From: JBBPYR01 sp038199755
GTDB lineage: Bacteria > Chloroflexota > Ktedonobacteria > Ktedonobacterales > Ktedonobacteraceae
NCBI GenBank assembly: GCA_038199755.1
Contig: JBBPYR010000086.1
Span: 1-35,945 of the forward strand
Direction: 5' to 3'
Length of the DNA: 35,945 nucleotides
Part shown: piece by piece, positions 1-8,900 of the stretch
Numbering within the stretch: the first letter of the stretch is position 1
Layout: each line of letters opens with the position of its first letter
Notes under the pieces: model-generated
What the model was told of the DNA's origin: nothing
What the model saw: only the letters and a program-made list of their open reading frames with translations
The model's database searches: none
Position numbers and translations under genes: made by a program

Positions 1-28
1 ACGGGTACGAGGGCGTCACATCCTTATT

Positions 29-78
29 CAGCATGCCAACGCGCTGTCGCGCTAGTGCTATCGCACTCAGGCATGCTG
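29..78. repeat. 9-bp inverted repeat with 32-nt spacer
   Basis: CAGCATGCC (29-37) is repeated in perfect inverted form as GGCATGCTG (70-78). It lies before the first gene and is not followed by a T-run. It may be a transcript end structure for a gene left of the window or a cruciform-type site. All that is visible is the symmetry. Confidence 0.4.
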
Positions 79-91
79 TAAGGAGTCATAA

Positions 92-163
92 ATGCCTGCC
101 CCTACGGATGGGCTTGCAGCGCGCTTCGCTGCTGCTTTTGGTTGTGTTTTTAGGAAGGTGTAG
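92..163 (+). CDS. Possible 23-codon leader ORF ahead of the ThuA gene
   Basis: An ATG at 92 follows an AAGGAG ribosome-binding sequence (80-85) at good spacing, better than the site in front of the next gene. The 23-codon frame begins MPAPTDGLAARF and stops at TAG 161-163, nine bases before the ThuA start at 173. A short hairpin (GCAGCG 116-121 with CGCTGC 127-132, then TGCTTTT) lies inside it, so it could act as a translated leader or attenuator. No homologue is recognised, and it may be chance. Confidence 0.25.
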   Translation: MPAPTDGLAARFAAAFGCVFRKV

Positions 164-172
164 GCGATCTGC

Positions 173-964
173 ATGCAGCGCACAATATGGATGTTGTTAT
201 TCCCTTTGTTGAGCGTACTTTTGATCGGCTGTGCTGCCCATACGGGTGCGACGCCTTCCACGGTTGCGAAGGGGCAGACACCGACTGGAGGAACTGCTAT
301 GATACTGGTCTTCTCGAAAACGACTGGCTATCGCCATGCCTCTATTAAGGATGGCATCGCTGCTTTGCGTGCGTTAGCAGCTGAGCATAAGGTGGAGGCG
401 GTCTTTACTGAGGATGCCGCTGATTTTACGGCTGAAAATCTGGCAAAGTATCGAGCTGTCGTGTTTTTGTCTACCAGCGGCACCCTCTTCAACGATGGGC
501 AGCGGGCGGCTTTTGAGCAATATATTCGTGCGGGTGGCGGTTATGTCGGCATTCATTCGGCAAGCGATACGGAATATCATTGGCCGTGGTACGGCTCGCT
601 GGTGGGTGCGTATTTTCACGAGCATCCCGCCATTCAGCAGGCGACGGTCGATGTTGAGGATGCAGCGTATGCCAAGGTGTGGCAGTTGCCGCAGCACTGG
701 GTACGCAGCGATGAATGGTATAACTTCCGCAGCAATCCGCGTACCGCTGCTCCCCATGTGCATGTGTTGATCTCGCTCGACGAGTCCACCTATCATGGCG
801 GCACGATGGGAACGGACCACCCGCTTGCTTGGCAACACGAGTTCGATGGCGGGCGTGCCTGGTATACCGGCATGGGGCACACCTCGGAAAGCTATGCCGA
901 CCCGCTCTTCCTACGCCACCTCTGGAGCGGCATCGCCTATGCAGGCAAGTTCACAAATAAGTGA
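173..964 (+). CDS. ThuA-domain secreted lipoprotein
   Basis: This 263-residue protein starts with a lipoprotein signal: MQR, a hydrophobic stretch, then a lipobox ending LIGC with the lipidation cysteine near residue 20. The rest is a ThuA (trehalose-utilisation-like) domain with a class I glutamine-amidotransferase-like fold. It begins MILVFSKTTGYRHASI and includes GGGYVGIHSASDTEYHWPWY, a DEWYNF segment, a TDHPLAWQHEF segment and YTGMGHTSESY, all typical of secreted ThuA proteins. ThuA proteins are linked to sugar metabolism, but the reaction is not settled for most members, so no substrate is named. The start at 173 keeps the complete signal peptide. The gene stands alone: the next gene is convergent. 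Confidence 0.85.
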   Translation: MQRTIWMLLFPLLSVLLIGCAAHTGATPSTVAKGQTPTGGTAMILVFSKTTGYRHASIKDGIAALRALAAEHKVEAVFTEDAADFTAENLAKYRAVVFLSTSGTLFNDGQRAAFEQYIRAGGGYVGIHSASDTEYHWPWYGSLVGAYFHEHPAIQQATVDVEDAAYAKVWQLPQHWVRSDEWYNFRSNPRTAAPHVHVLISLDESTYHGGTMGTDHPLAWQHEFDGGRAWYTGMGHTSESYADPLFLRHLWSGIAYAGKFTNK

Positions 965-1184
965 GATTTTTGCTTGTTAGTTTGGTTCTTCATCAAAAAG
1001 CGATGGCTGTTGTTGCGCTTGGAGGTGGCGTTTCTGTTTTGTTTTTGTCTTATCAAGATAGTTGGTAGAACTTACTACTGATTCTCCCGTACGTTGCTCA
1101 ATAGATTTTCTAGCTTCACCGTTTTCCTTCAAATGGGATAAGCTCTTTATTTTGTTCAGTCACGTGCTTTCCCTCCATTGTTTC

Positions 1185-1211
1185 CAACTGTCTCCAATTT
1201 GGGGACAGTTG
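1185..1211. other. Hairpin in the 965-1299 convergent intergenic region
   Basis: The 335-bp gap between the ThuA gene and the convergent flippase gene holds no convincing ORF. Its one clear structure is an 11-bp stem (1185-1195 with 1201-1211, one G-U pair) around the loop AATTT; the arms begin CAACTGTC and end GACAGTTG. It has no T-run on either side, so it is at most a non-canonical terminator. The surrounding DNA is AT-rich. Confidence 0.4.
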
Positions 1212-1299
1212 CTATCGATTATCAACCTGCACCTTTATTATATGATATAAGGTATGCTCTTTCTATATCCTTCAGCGTCGTTCATAAGAAGTTACACCG

Positions 1300-2949
1300 C
1301 TAGCGGCTGAACCAGCCCAAATAGCGCACCAGTTTTGGTTGTACGCCGCTGATCATGGCGAGGTCTTCTTTGTTGAGCGGCTTGATGAGGAGCAGCAGAC
1401 CGATACAAATCACCAGGAAGAGTGTGCCAGAAATGCCCAACAGGATGCGACCTGTGGGGTGCCATAAGATGTTCGGTAGGGCGGCGATGGTCAGGGCGAG
1501 CAAAAAACGCAGGGTGAAGCCGATTGGATATTTGCGTGGCAGGTTGCGCCAGAGAAAGGCGAGTAGCAGGCCACCAGTGACGATCTGCGCGAGGCCATCG
1601 GCGATCAGTGCTCCGGCGGGGCCGAAACGAGGGATGAGCAGGATGCCCAGGATGACGACCGTAACAAGACCCATCCATTGGCTGAGCACCACGAGTTGTG
1701 GCTTGCCGAGTACATAGATGGTGGCTTGATGAATGGTGGTGCCGAGGACGCGGACGAAAATATTGAAAAAGAGGAAGATTGCTAACAATTGCCCGACCGG
1801 ATCAAAGGCCGTCCCGTACAGGGTGGTGGCAATGTTTTGCGCGTTAAAGAGACAGAACACTAGCAGCGGAGCCGCTAGCAGCGTCTCAATCTTTATCAGG
1901 GCCTCCCATGAGCGGGCGAGTCGCTCGTAATTCTGGCCGATGAAGGAGGCAGCCAGCGCGGAGCCACCGACGCCTGCGAAGCCCGCCACCAGCAGCAGGT
2001 TTGCCGAGTGTGCCAGCTGGAAAGACAGGTTGAAATAGCCGATCTGCACGAGCGAGACCGCGAAATAGCCAAGCAAGATGATTGAGACCTGTTTGAGCAA
2101 TGCACCCGTGACAAGGTTGGTCAGCCACGCCGAAAAGCCAAGCTTGATTAGTGGTAGCAGCGGTTGATGGTATGTGGCACCGCGTGCGAACAAGAATGGT
2201 GCCTGCCAGATGGCGAATGCCACCGAAGTGACCAGCGAACTAACCGCGAGTAGCCACAGCAGTCCATTGATACCTAAACCGAGTTTAAGCAATACAAAGC
2301 CCAAGCCCAGCAAGGCGCACTGGGCCAACCCACTGATGACGAATACCTGACGCATGCGCATGAGGGAGGCACACACCGCCGAAAATAAACTGCTGATACC
2401 ATTCCCCAGCACATAGAAGGCGATGGGGATAATATGCGAGAGCAACACCGGGTCGCGTAACATGATAGCGGCATTGCCAGACCCCTTGATAGGGACAAGC
2501 GCAATAATGTTCGCCAACACAGGTAGACCGAAAAGCATGATCATAAGCGTTAAGGCGAGGGTGACAAGGCGCAACACAAAGAGGCGACGCACGAGCAGCG
2601 CGGCAGAGGCGGCTCCATGTTCAGCTAGAACTCGTGGTACATAGGTTGTTGTCGCATCTTCGATACCGAAGGCAACGATATAGGCGATAGTGTTGAACGC
2701 GGCCAGTGCAATCGCAAAGACGCCGTACTGTGCGGCGGAAATCTCATGCGTGATGATGACGGTCAGGAAAAACCACGAAAGGAAAAACCATAGACCGTAT
2801 ACCTGGTTGAGCAGATAGCTACCAGGAGTGCGCTTGAGCAGGTTTTGCGCTTCGCTCTCGCCAAGTGGCAACCCATCATCTATTTCTGTGATTACAGGAG
2901 GCGTCTTCTTTAATTCTTGAGCTTGATCCATATCGCTAGTATACACCAT
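1300..2949 (-). CDS. Oligosaccharide flippase family membrane protein (Wzx/MATE-like)
   Basis: This is a polytopic membrane protein with about 12-14 hydrophobic segments running to the C-terminus. It fits the polysaccharide-biosynthesis flippase family within the MOP superfamily, which flips lipid-linked sugars or lipid II-like carriers. Supporting features are the opening segment LLNQVYGLWFFLSWFFLTVI, LMRMRQVFVISGLAQ, and the GKPQLVVLSQWMGLVTVVIL and GPAGALIADGLAQI segments near the end. The frame is open from 3027, but the ATG at 2949 is preceded by AGGG at 8-nt spacing, whereas 3027 has no recognisable site; the start is a judgement. It lies downstream of a small membrane protein and a cell-wall-type glycosidase on the same strand, suggesting an envelope role. 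The cargo is unknown. Confidence 0.75.
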   Translation of the reverse strand: MVYTSDMDQAQELKKTPPVITEIDDGLPLGESEAQNLLKRTPGSYLLNQVYGLWFFLSWFFLTVIITHEISAAQYGVFAIALAAFNTIAYIVAFGIEDATTTYVPRVLAEHGAASAALLVRRLFVLRLVTLALTLMIMLFGLPVLANIIALVPIKGSGNAAIMLRDPVLLSHIIPIAFYVLGNGISSLFSAVCASLMRMRQVFVISGLAQCALLGLGFVLLKLGLGINGLLWLLAVSSLVTSVAFAIWQAPFLFARGATYHQPLLPLIKLGFSAWLTNLVTGALLKQVSIILLGYFAVSLVQIGYFNLSFQLAHSANLLLVAGFAGVGGSALAASFIGQNYERLARSWEALIKIETLLAAPLLVFCLFNAQNIATTLYGTAFDPVGQLLAIFLFFNIFVRVLGTTIHQATIYVLGKPQLVVLSQWMGLVTVVILGILLIPRFGPAGALIADGLAQIVTGGLLLAFLWRNLPRKYPIGFTLRFLLALTIAALPNILWHPTGRILLGISGTLFLVICIGLLLLIKPLNKEDLAMISGVQPKLVRYLGWFSR

Positions 2950-3051
2950 ATCTAATTCCCTGTCTCCTATTCCTCCCGATTGTTCGTGAGCAATATGCTG
3001 CTGTGGGCGTATTGGCATCTTTTGCATAATCTTTATACATTCTAGAGTATT

Positions 3052-3525
3052 TTAACGTAATTTAAAGAGATATCGGGCTAAGTAACCAATACTTCCTAGT
3101 GCCGCAAACAATTCAAGCACACTGACATTCGCCGTAACATGGTCGCTGGAGACCAGATAGAATGCTCCGACTTTCAATGCAGCTGCAACCACAAATGCCC
3201 CTAGCCCAAACCACGCGGGAAGAGTGGCGAACAAAAGGGCGCGTTGCCATGAGCGGCAGAGGAAACCAATGATCGTTGGCAAGACATAAAGTAGCAGCGT
3301 AATGGCGGGGGCGAGCAGTGGTGGAAATGGGCCATCCAGAGCCGCACTACTTGTTTGGGGCAACAGACGTGTCCAAAATTGCGCGGGTACGAGAGCCAGT
3401 GAGACAAGCACCGTCTCAAACAAGACCAATGCAATGATAAGCATGTCTATTTTTTTCTCTACACTGATTACGGTTTTTTGCGGCGTAGACGTTTCTGTTT
3501 TTTTGATAGAGCCCGGTTGCATCAT
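3052..3525 (-). CDS. Small four-helix membrane protein, unknown function
   Basis: I do not recognise this 157-residue protein. It has a cytoplasmic-type N-terminus rich in Lys and Thr, then four hydrophobic segments at about residues 29-47, 74-92, 95-118 and 135-155. The start at 3525 (ATGATG) is preceded by AGAAGG at suitable spacing. It sits 55 bp after the glycosidase gene and about 100 bp before the flippase gene on the same strand, so co-transcription is likely. Confidence 0.6.
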   Translation of the reverse strand: MMQPGSIKKTETSTPQKTVISVEKKIDMLIIALVLFETVLVSLALVPAQFWTRLLPQTSSAALDGPFPPLLAPAITLLLYVLPTIIGFLCRSWQRALLFATLPAWFGLGAFVVAAALKVGAFYLVSSDHVTANVSVLELFAALGSIGYLARYLFKLR

Positions 3526-3580
3526 GATGATACCTTCTTTGGTAATGGTAGAGGTGCAAGGATGTCGAGAGCGGACATGC

Positions 3581-5524
3581 CTATTTGGGTAGCGGAAGCA
3601 AACCCATGTCGTATTTCATGGTGAGAATACGCCGTACCGAAGCGTCAATTTGTGGTTGGCTAATATCCCCGTTCGTGATGGCGTGCTTGATGCCATCAAT
3701 CATAGATGCGACATCGCTTGCGGTAGAGGCACCCATCAGTAAATCCGCACCCGCCTCAACCGCCATCGCTGCCGCCTGGGACTCGCTGGCATAGGCCAGA
3801 ATGCCTTCCATGGTCAGACTATCGGTCATAATCACGCCCTGAAAGCCGAGTTGTTGGCGTAACACACCCGTCACCAGCTTGCGAGATAGTGATGAGGGCA
3901 TCGTGGCATCAACTGAGGTAACGAGTTCATGCGTCACCATAATCGCGTGAATGTTGCCTTGCTGAATAAGTGTGCGATAGGGTGCCCAATCGATGCTATT
4001 CAGGTTGTCGAGCGAACGGGTCAGGCGAGGTACGCCGATATGGGGATCGACAGCGACATCTCCCAGGCCAGGGAAGTGTTTGAGCGTGCCCAACACCTTG
4101 CCGCTTTTCTGTAACCCTTGCAGGTAAGCCGAGGCCATCTTCGTAACCAGGGCTGGATTGTTGCCATAGGTGCGCGTGTATAATTGCGGGTTATAGACAT
4201 TGGTGACATCAACCACAGGGGCCAGGTTCAAGTTGATACCATAGGATGTCAGGTCTTTGGCATCCTGCATACCCGCCGCCACAGCCACGCTCGGGTCACC
4301 GCTGGCCCCAATCAGTGCCTCAGAGGGCCGTGGGCCATCCAGGGTCGCGAGGCGGTCAACGTAGCCGCCTTCTTGATCAATCGCCACCGCCATTGGGATG
4401 TTGCTGTTGCTTTGCATCTGCTGAATCAGGTCTTTCAGTTGTGCTTTGTCGTGAATATTTTGATTAGCAGAAAAGATTAGTACCGCGCCAATATCATACT
4501 GACTAATCATTGTGCTCAGTTCGAGCGAGTACGAGGGGCCAACAAATTGTACAATCATCATCTGGCCCAACTTCTGATCGAGGTTCATGCCCTGGATGAT
4601 GAGGTTGATGTATTGGGCGGGTGTCAGTTGCGCTTTGGCAACTGTTCCTGGTGTGGGGTGTAGATGCCCGTTGATGTTTTTCAAGAGGTTCGGGCCATTA
4701 CTTGTGCCGGGGCCAGCCAGTACGTAAGCCCAACCATGTGCGCCGATAAAACTATTTTGCCCAATGTTCAATGTTTGCAAGACCATAACGCAGAGTAGCA
4801 AGATCAGCAGGAGTGCTCCCCCGCGCTTCACAAGCGGTTGTGCAGTCTTGTGCTGTGGCTGTGTTGCTGGCACGAGTGGTGCGGGTTGCACGAGAGGCGT
4901 GGGTGGCGTGGGGTGTTCAGGCTTGCTAAGAGATGGTAGTTCTACCTGTAGAGGTTGCTGCTCTAATTGGAAAGGCACGAGTGGTGCGGGTTGTGCTGTT
5001 TGAGACAGTGCGTTCTGAAGTTTTTCGGTGTCCAGACTATCTCTCTCTGCGCCGCTTGTCATCGTGCCCGTGCTATCATGCCTGCTTGCTGTAGTGCTTT
5101 CGTGTGGAACATGCTTACTTGGTAGTTGCTGCGTATCTTGTCTGTTGATAATGCTGTTTTCGGCAAGTGGCGCAGCGTCGGCATGCAATTTTTTTACGTT
5201 CTTTGGTGTTATAACTACTCTGAGAGCAGGAAGGGTGTCGTCGGGATCAGCGGGTAATTCAGGCGCGTGCTCTTCAGGTGGGGCCACTGATAGTATGCTG
5301 TCTCGTTTAATGGTGCGTGCTGTTTTAAGAGTATCTATATGCTCGATAGAGGTTTCTACGAGGCTACTCAATTTAGCGGTGTCAATATCTTCAATCGCAA
5401 GGCCTTCAGAATGTTTTGTAATATATGCCTGCTCGTGATTATCAGATGATCGATGGGGATAAGGTTTATTCTTTTTATACTTCGACTTCTTATATTTAGA
5501 AGACCTGGGGCTGGTCTGGGTCAT
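3581..5524 (-). CDS. Membrane-anchored glycoside hydrolase family 3 (NagZ-like beta-N-acetylhexosaminidase)
   Basis: This 647-residue protein has three parts. Residues 1-235 are hydrophilic and low-complexity (Lys/Ser/Pro/Gln-rich, probably cytoplasmic), one transmembrane helix follows at about 235-255, and a GH3 N-terminal domain occupies about 295-640 outside the cell. The GH3 domain carries KHFPGLGDVAVDPHIGVP with the Asp-x-His dyad used as acid/base in NagZ enzymes, and VIMTDSLTMEGI with the nucleophile Asp at about 568. Family knowledge suggests removal of beta-linked N-acetylglucosamine from muropeptides or similar glycans. The frame opens at 5548, but ATG 5524 follows AAAGGGG at 5-nt spacing and is preferred. 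The long cytoplasmic tail is unusual; NagZ is normally cytosolic or a lipoprotein. Confidence 0.85.
   Translation of the reverse strand: MTQTSPRSSKYKKSKYKKNKPYPHRSSDNHEQAYITKHSEGLAIEDIDTAKLSSLVETSIEHIDTLKTARTIKRDSILSVAPPEEHAPELPADPDDTLPALRVVITPKNVKKLHADAAPLAENSIINRQDTQQLPSKHVPHESTTASRHDSTGTMTSGAERDSLDTEKLQNALSQTAQPAPLVPFQLEQQPLQVELPSLSKPEHPTPPTPLVQPAPLVPATQPQHKTAQPLVKRGGALLLILLLCVMVLQTLNIGQNSFIGAHGWAYVLAGPGTSNGPNLLKNINGHLHPTPGTVAKAQLTPAQYINLIIQGMNLDQKLGQMMIVQFVGPSYSLELSTMISQYDIGAVLIFSANQNIHDKAQLKDLIQQMQSNSNIPMAVAIDQEGGYVDRLATLDGPRPSEALIGASGDPSVAVAAGMQDAKDLTSYGINLNLAPVVDVTNVYNPQLYTRTYGNNPALVTKMASAYLQGLQKSGKVLGTLKHFPGLGDVAVDPHIGVPRLTRSLDNLNSIDWAPYRTLIQQGNIHAIMVTHELVTSVDATMPSSLSRKLVTGVLRQQLGFQGVIMTDSLTMEGILAYASESQAAAMAVEAGADLLMGASTASDVASMIDGIKHAITNGDISQPQIDASVRRILTMKYDMGLLPLPK
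4869..4993. repeat. 20-bp direct repeat inside the glycosidase linker
   Basis: GGCACGAGTGGTGCGGGTTG occurs at 4869-4888 and again, identically, at 4974-4993. On the minus strand both copies encode the Pro-rich phrase QPAPLVP in the low-complexity tail before the membrane helix, so it is an intragenic linker duplication. Confidence 0.8.
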
Positions 5525-5575
5525 AACTACCCCTTTCAAAAGAAACAAAGGGACATTTTTGATAGATATAAAAAT

Positions 5576-5604
5576 AAAAAAGTACGCTACTAAAAAAAGT
5601 ACGC
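5576..5604. repeat. Direct repeat upstream of the glycosidase gene
   Basis: AAAAAAGTACGC occurs at 5576-5587 and 5593-5604, a 17-bp spacing, 50-80 bp upstream of the minus-strand glycosidase start. Two same-facing copies near a start could be operator half-sites, but no known regulator is recognised. It lies in the divergent intergenic region 5525-5901. Confidence 0.45.
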
Positions 5605-5710
5605 CAATAATACGAACGTGTCATATGCAAGAGTTGTAACGTGAGGTAGTGCCGCGCGTGCATCTGTCCTATGTTCCTATCATAGTATAGTATAGCTGTC
5701 ACAAAAATCC

Positions 5711-5726
5711 TGTGATGTATTTCACA
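5711..5726. promoter_or_regulatory. CRP/FNR-type binding site (TGTGA-N6-TCACA)
   Basis: TGTGATGTATTTCACA is a perfect match to the half-site pattern of the CRP/FNR family (TGTGA, six bases, TCACA). Its centre lies about 81 bp before the transcription start predicted from the 5765-5793 promoter, a spacing seen in class I CRP activation. The site is seen directly; which protein binds it is inferred. Confidence 0.5.
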
Positions 5727-5764
5727 AAATGCATGCAGATATCCCTTTTACTGCTTTGCCTATC

Positions 5765-5793
5765 TTGTCCAGAACGAGCGTGTGCGTTATACT
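5765..5793 (+). promoter_or_regulatory. Sigma-70-type promoter of the NACHT gene
   Basis: A -35 element TTGTCC (5765-5770) is 17 bp from a -10 element TATACT (5788-5793), predicting initiation near 5800. This rules out the GTG at 5782 as the start codon because it lies inside the promoter. Confidence 0.6.
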
Positions 5794-5901
5794 GTTGCTA
5801 CCATGGACTTTGGAAAGGTTGTTCGCCTCATGAGACAAGAGCAGCAATTTACAACAATGAAAAATATACAAAGAAAGAATACCACACAGAGGATTTCTTC
5901 A

Positions 5902-8900
5902 ATGCGCCTGCTCTCTAGTATTCTCATAGGTGTAGGCATTACCTTGTTCCTGCTCCTCGTAGAAGCGGGCTATGTCCTACTTTTCAATCCAGCTGATATG
6001 CTTGGTCGCACCACACAACGGTTATTAGCACTTTTGACGCTTCCTATACACGTTCCGCTTGTACTGCTCATACTCGTCCTCGAACTCATTGTAGTAGTGG
6101 GACTGATATTACTGGTAAATAGACCCTTTGCTATCTATCGTTATTTACGAGTGGTACGCGACACGCAGGAAGAATATCACAAGCTGTATACACCACTTAC
6201 TGCTCTCACGAATATACGCAAGTCTTTGGATACAACTGCCGTCCAGAACGCTCAGAATGGGCAGACATCTCCAACCGTCGCGATTGAAGAAGAGCGGGTC
6301 TCTATGCTTGATCTGGTGCAGAAGAGCAACGCGCATCAAATGATTCTGGGTGTGCCAGGGGCGGGCAAGACCACCGCTCTACGCGTATACCAGTATGTTG
6401 CCTCACGTCATATCTGGCATATCTTGCTCAAACGGGACCGTATTCCGCTGTATATACCCATGAAAAACTATAGCTTGTTTCTGAAAGAGCGACAACGTGT
6501 TGGCACTGGCAATACAATGCCGCTGGCAGAGGTCGCAACCTTCACCCTGTTAGATTTTTTGCAAGAGAGCGATCTTCCCGCCATCACCTATCTGCGTCCC
6601 TATCTGCGTGCGCTCACCGATCAGGGGCGACTGTTATTACTGTGCGATGGCCTGAACGAGGTTGATGGTAGTTACCTGGAGCATATTGATCGCGAGTTGG
6701 TGTATTTCATGCTGAATACACGTAACCGTGTGGTCATGACGTGCCGCGAGGTTGATTATCGTGAGCAAGAAGACTTTGTCAAACTGGTAGATGAGGGGCA
6801 TGCCGCACGTGCCGTCGTCTATCCGTTGCAACCCGACCAGATCAATCAGTTTGTCGAACGCTATGTAGAGCGACAGGATAAGTCATGGTTGCACACCGCG
6901 GGACAGATCATTCAAGTTATCGACCGCAGCCGCTTGCGCTATCATTGCACCAATCCAATGATGCTGTTTACCCTGATGGGCATCATCGACAAAATTGGCG
7001 TCGAGCGTGGCAAGCAGATCGATACACGTGGACGTTTGCTGCGCGAGTATGTCAAACAACTGATCTCCAAGGAGCAGCACCAGCCGAAATGGAGCAAGGC
7101 CGCCCCCAATGAACGTGATGTGATCCGTTTCTTGGGCGAGGTAGCATGTGCGGCCCGTTGGGCCAATGATCGTAATGCCATTCAATTGCACATATCTGCT
7201 GCTACCACCAGCACTGGAGGGGGAGCGGTCAATTTTGAGGAACTGGCGGATGAACTAGGCTTTTGGCTTGACGAGCACCCGGCACTGGGCCCCTTTGTGA
7301 GCGATGACGAGAACACGCCTGCTAATGAGCCATACACGAACATGCCGCAGTTGCTACAATTTGCCCTCAATGCTGCATTGATCGACGTCAGTCCAAGCGG
7401 CGTGCTCAGTTTCCGTCATGAACTGATCGCGGAATACTTCGTGGCTGAGTACTTCTATGCATCCGATGTGCAGCAACGTAGTTCAGCGTCACAGGTACGT
7501 GAGGAGTTGCTGGATAATGTGGGGCGGTGGAGTGAGCCAGTCGCGATCTGGGCGGGCTTGCTCGATAATCCGCTCGATCTAGCAGAGCAATTCGGTGTGC
7601 TCGGTAGCAATAATCCTGCCTATATCTTGCAAGCTCTGGCCTTGAGCCTTGTTTGTGTGGGTGTGCTCTGGACACCGCCACAGGCAGAGATAAAGCGCAC
7701 AGTCATGTTGCCAACCTCGGTCGCTAATGCACTCTCAATCGCCGTCCGTAACAAAGCCGCCCGTGAGGAACTGGCCCACATCTTTACACGTTGTGCCGAG
7801 GAAGGCGGGCAGGAAGTCTATCGTTCGCTGTTGCCGTTGGTGATGGTCGAAGGTGTTGATGAATTGCTCACCCTGCTCGACAAAAGCGTTGTGCCCGACT
7901 TGCTGTTTACACAACTGGAAGACGCAGTAGATGATGTGGCGTATGAGGCGCAGGTGCGGCGGATTACGCAGGTGTTGGGACGCTTTGGTGCTGTCGTGGT
8001 GGAGCACGCTGTGCAGTTGAGCCAACCCGCACCAGAGCGTAGTGTGCGTTTGCGGGCAGCCGCGATTAATGTACTCGGTGGCACGCACGAACGACGCGCC
8101 GTTGAACCCCTGATTGCCCGCCTGAGCGATGCCGAATCCGCCATCATCAGCCGTGCCGCTACCTCTCTTTCACGTCTGGGGCCACCCCTCGTGCTGGCAG
8201 AGGTGATTCGTGAGCTAGAAAGTCATGCACCGAGCCCATTGAGGGAGCGTATTCATCGTGCTACCCTCATCATCCTGACGCGTTTTTTGGAGGAGCAAGA
8301 CCCGCGCCGCCAACTTTCGATGATGCAATATCAGCTTGTTGTAGACAAAGTTGTGCCTGTACTGACCTCGAACTACGAAAGTGAGCCGGAAGTACAACAG
8401 CTAGCCCATCTTATGCTTGTCAAGCAGGGGCAGATCCTGCGCGAAAATTGCGCGGAACAGGTCATCGCGGCCCTCACACAGTATCTTTCATCACAGGATG
8501 TTGTCGCTGTCAATAACGTGATTCGCGTCTTGCAAGAGATTGGTAGCGTTGCCACACCCTATCTGCTCAACCAGTTGCAGGATGCAGCAGAGCCAGTGCG
8601 TCTCCACATTTTAGAGATTGTGCAGGTAACGCGTGACGTCCGTGTCTTGCCCTCCTTGTTGCAAATGGTGGATGAGACGACACCGCTTGTGCAGCAGCAG
8701 GTGACAAAAACGCTCAAGGTGTACGCACCTGAAAGCGTACCTGGGCTGGTAGAGTTGGTATTGCATGGTCCAAACGACATGGTGGCGGCAAAGGCCGCGC
8801 ATATTCTGGGCGAGATGGGTAAGCAGGTGGTGGTGCCAATTACTGATACCATTGAGCAGATCGTTCCGGGGCGCACGCGCTTGCTCGTTCAGGTTTTGGA

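Noticed and set aside
1..81. Open plus-strand frames at the left edge (to stop codons at 53-55 and 79-81) that could be the end of an upstream gene
   Set aside because: All are too short to recognise, and more than one frame is open, so no frame is supported.
5782..5901. GTG 5782 or ATG 5803 as start of the NACHT gene
   Set aside because: GTG 5782 lies within the predicted promoter, and ATG 5803 would leave almost no leader; ATG 5902 has the best ribosome-binding site. ATG 5830 remains possible.
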